From: Humidesulfovibrio sp.
GTDB taxonomy: Bacteria; Desulfobacterota; Desulfovibrionia; Desulfovibrionales; Desulfovibrionaceae
Direction of reading: 5' to 3'
Length of the DNA: 64,000 bases
Assembly (NCBI RefSeq): GCF_030689645.1
Contig: NZ_JAUYFU010000086.1
Location: forward strand, 20,673 to 84,672
Shown here: positions 62,835 through 64,000 of the stretch, piece by piece
Layout: every line of letters starts with the position of its first letter
How positions within the stretch are numbered: the stretch's first letter is position 1
Notes under the pieces: model-generated
Databases searched by the model: none
Seen by the model: only the letters and a program-made list of their open reading frames with translations
Told to the model about the DNA's origin: nothing
Translations under genes and position numbers: made by a program

Positions 62835-63728
62835 ATGAGAAAAGTGCTTGGACTTTTGTGTGTTGTCCTGGTTGTTTGCGCCTTGCCGGTTCTGGCTTTT
62901 GCCGGGAAAGTGCAGGTGGCCGTAGGGGTTGCGCCAGTCGATCATTTTGCCAAAAAGATAGGCGGTGAGCTCATCGCCACCACGGTGCTGGTGCCTGCCG
63001 GAGCCGACGCGCACACCTATGAGCCCAAGCCATCACAGATGCGCGCCATAGCGGGCGCGACCCTGTACCTTTCCGCCGGGCTGGAGTTTGAGGAAGCCTG
63101 GGAGCCTCGGCTCAAGGGGGCGAACCCCAAGCTGCTCTTCGTGCATACGGACGCGGATTTGAAAAAGCTGCCCATGCCCGAAGGCCACGCCGATGCCCAC
63201 AAGGCTGGCGCCAAGGGCCATCATGGGCACGAGGCGGACATGGACCCGCATGTTTGGGTCTCTCCAGCGCAGGTTCGTCAGATGAGCGCCAGGATCGCCG
63301 AGGCGTTCTCAAAGGCCGACCCTGTGCACGCAAAGGTTTATGCCGCCAACCTTGCGGCCTTCCTGAAGGAGATCGACGCCCTGGACGTGCAGTTGAAGGG
63401 CCTGTTCGCAGGCATCCCCGCAGACAAGCGCACCTTCCTGGTCTTTCACCCCGCCTGGGGATACTTTGCGAGGGACTATGGCCTGACCCAGACATCCATC
63501 GAGTTCGAGGGCAAGGAGCCTGCGCCTCGGCGTCTGGCCGCCATAGTCAGCCAAGCCAAGGCCAAGGGGGCCAAGGTCATCTTTGTGCAGCCGCAGATGA
63601 GTCATCGCACCGCCGGCACCATCGCCAAGGCCGTTGGCGCGAAGCTGGTCATCGCCGATCCCCTGGCCGAAGATTGGGAAACCAATCTCCTGAAGGTCGC
63701 CACGGGGTTCCGTGAAGCGTTGCAGTAG
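62835..63728 (+). CDS. znuA: Zinc ABC transporter substrate-binding protein
   Basis: A periplasmic cluster A-I binding protein of 297 residues. Signal peptide MRKVLGLLCVVLVVCALPVL, cleaved near AFA-G. Zinc ligands are seen as GADAHTYEPKPSQMRAI (first His), DPHVWVSPAQV (second), FLVFHPAWGYFARDYGL (third) and a C-terminal Asp in VIADPLAEDWE. A His-rich loop (HADAHKAGAKGHHGHEADMD, about 117-137) is typical of ZnuA and distinguishes it from manganese binders. GGAG lies 8 bases before ATG 62835. The ATPase and permease (znuC, znuB) should lie beyond the window. Confidence 0.95.
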   Translation: MRKVLGLLCVVLVVCALPVLAFAGKVQVAVGVAPVDHFAKKIGGELIATTVLVPAGADAHTYEPKPSQMRAIAGATLYLSAGLEFEEAWEPRLKGANPKLLFVHTDADLKKLPMPEGHADAHKAGAKGHHGHEADMDPHVWVSPAQVRQMSARIAEAFSKADPVHAKVYAANLAAFLKEIDALDVQLKGLFAGIPADKRTFLVFHPAWGYFARDYGLTQTSIEFEGKEPAPRRLAAIVSQAKAKGAKVIFVQPQMSHRTAGTIAKAVGAKLVIADPLAEDWETNLLKVATGFREALQ

Positions 63729-63743
63729 CCGCCGGGAGACCGC

Positions 63744-64000
63744 ATGAACGGACAGGATATTTTGACGCGCGCGGGCCTTGCGCCCACGGGCAAGCGCGTG
63801 CTCGTGGTTCAGGCCTTGGCCGAGGCCGGGGGGCCGGCAACGCCGCAGGAACTGTTGGCGAAGCTTGGCGCGCATTTGAACCGCGTGACGCTGTACCGGA
63901 TTCTTGACCTGCTGGTGGAGCACAAGGCCGCCACCAGGCACAACGCAGGCGAACGCGCCTTCCGCTACTGCCTGCGTTCGGGCGCAGCGGGGCACGCCCA
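63744..64000 (+). CDS. zur: Fur family regulator, probably Zur; 3' end cut by window end
   Basis: The first 85 codons of a Fur-family metalloregulator. LTRAGLAPTGKRVLVVQALA and GGPATPQELLAKLGAHLNRV with TLYRILDLLVEHKAATRH form the winged helix-turn-helix, including the diagnostic Thr-Leu-Tyr-Arg recognition helix. The metal-binding dimerisation domain lies past the window end. GGGAG lies about 6 bases before ATG 63744, 15 bases after znuA. Gene position and the two palindromes upstream of znuA make Zur far more likely than Fur or PerR. Confidence 0.88.
   Translation, partial: MNGQDILTRAGLAPTGKRVLVVQALAEAGGPATPQELLAKLGAHLNRVTLYRILDLLVEHKAATRHNAGERAFRYCLRSGAAGHA

Overview
The window is a GC-rich chromosome segment that most resembles a sulfate-reducing deltaproteobacterium of the Desulfovibrio group. 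This is an inference from gene content: a UbiD-type decarboxylase that fits menaquinone synthesis, amtB followed by glnB behind a sigma-54-type promoter, a selenocysteine pair (selA, selB), citramalate synthase next to aspartate kinase, and an archaeal-size phosphatidylserine decarboxylase. No rRNA, CRISPR array, transposase or prophage module was seen. Most genes look like ordinary core metabolism in tight operons.

Layout. 1-9370: a lipoprotein endonuclease I (cut by the window start), ubiD, a TetR regulator with a palindromic operator over its own promoter, amtB-glnB, an AT-rich gene-poor stretch, tatA, a DedA membrane protein, a SYLF lipoprotein, and an overlapping cheV-Hpt pair. 9910-14464: a seven-gene plus-strand cluster, less GC-rich than its surroundings, with three proteins of DUF2589-like build, a peptidoglycan-binding protein with a lysozyme/chitosanase-like C-terminus, a secreted protein and two proteins I cannot place. 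14761-18219: an Mla-type lipid transport operon. 19007-25519: tRNA-Arg, folC, selA broken by an in-frame amber codon, an M18 aminopeptidase, selB and tRNA-His. 25628-33164: murA, comEC, a PAS-GGDEF-EAL protein and an iron-type alcohol dehydrogenase. 33275-40668: an eight-gene minus-strand operon (pdxJ, acpS, nnr, CBS, tsaE, lysC, cimA, metallo-hydrolase). 40889-46844: ugd, nhaA, nitroreductase, a membrane hydrolase, psd and pssA. 47302-55953: a CBS-ACT protein and a complete branched-chain-type ABC transporter interleaved with two acyl-CoA ligase-like genes. 56191-60852: leuA-C-D-B behind an attenuator with a leucine-rich leader peptide. 60925-64000: a permease pair divergent from znuA and a Fur-family (Zur) gene, with two zinc-regulator palindromes between them.

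How parts work together. CimA and LysC feed isoleucine and aspartate-family synthesis, while LeuABCD makes leucine under its own attenuation control. PssA and Psd make phosphatidylethanolamine, and the Mla operon moves phospholipids across the envelope. AmtB-GlnB handles ammonium uptake under nitrogen control. ZnuA, Zur and the divergent permease pair form a zinc-homeostasis locus.

The best candidates for something undescribed are the DUF2589-like cluster (9910-14464) and the amber codon inside selA while selB stays intact. The leu attenuator, the twin Zur boxes and the sigma-54 promoter of amtB are clear regulatory signals read directly from the sequence.
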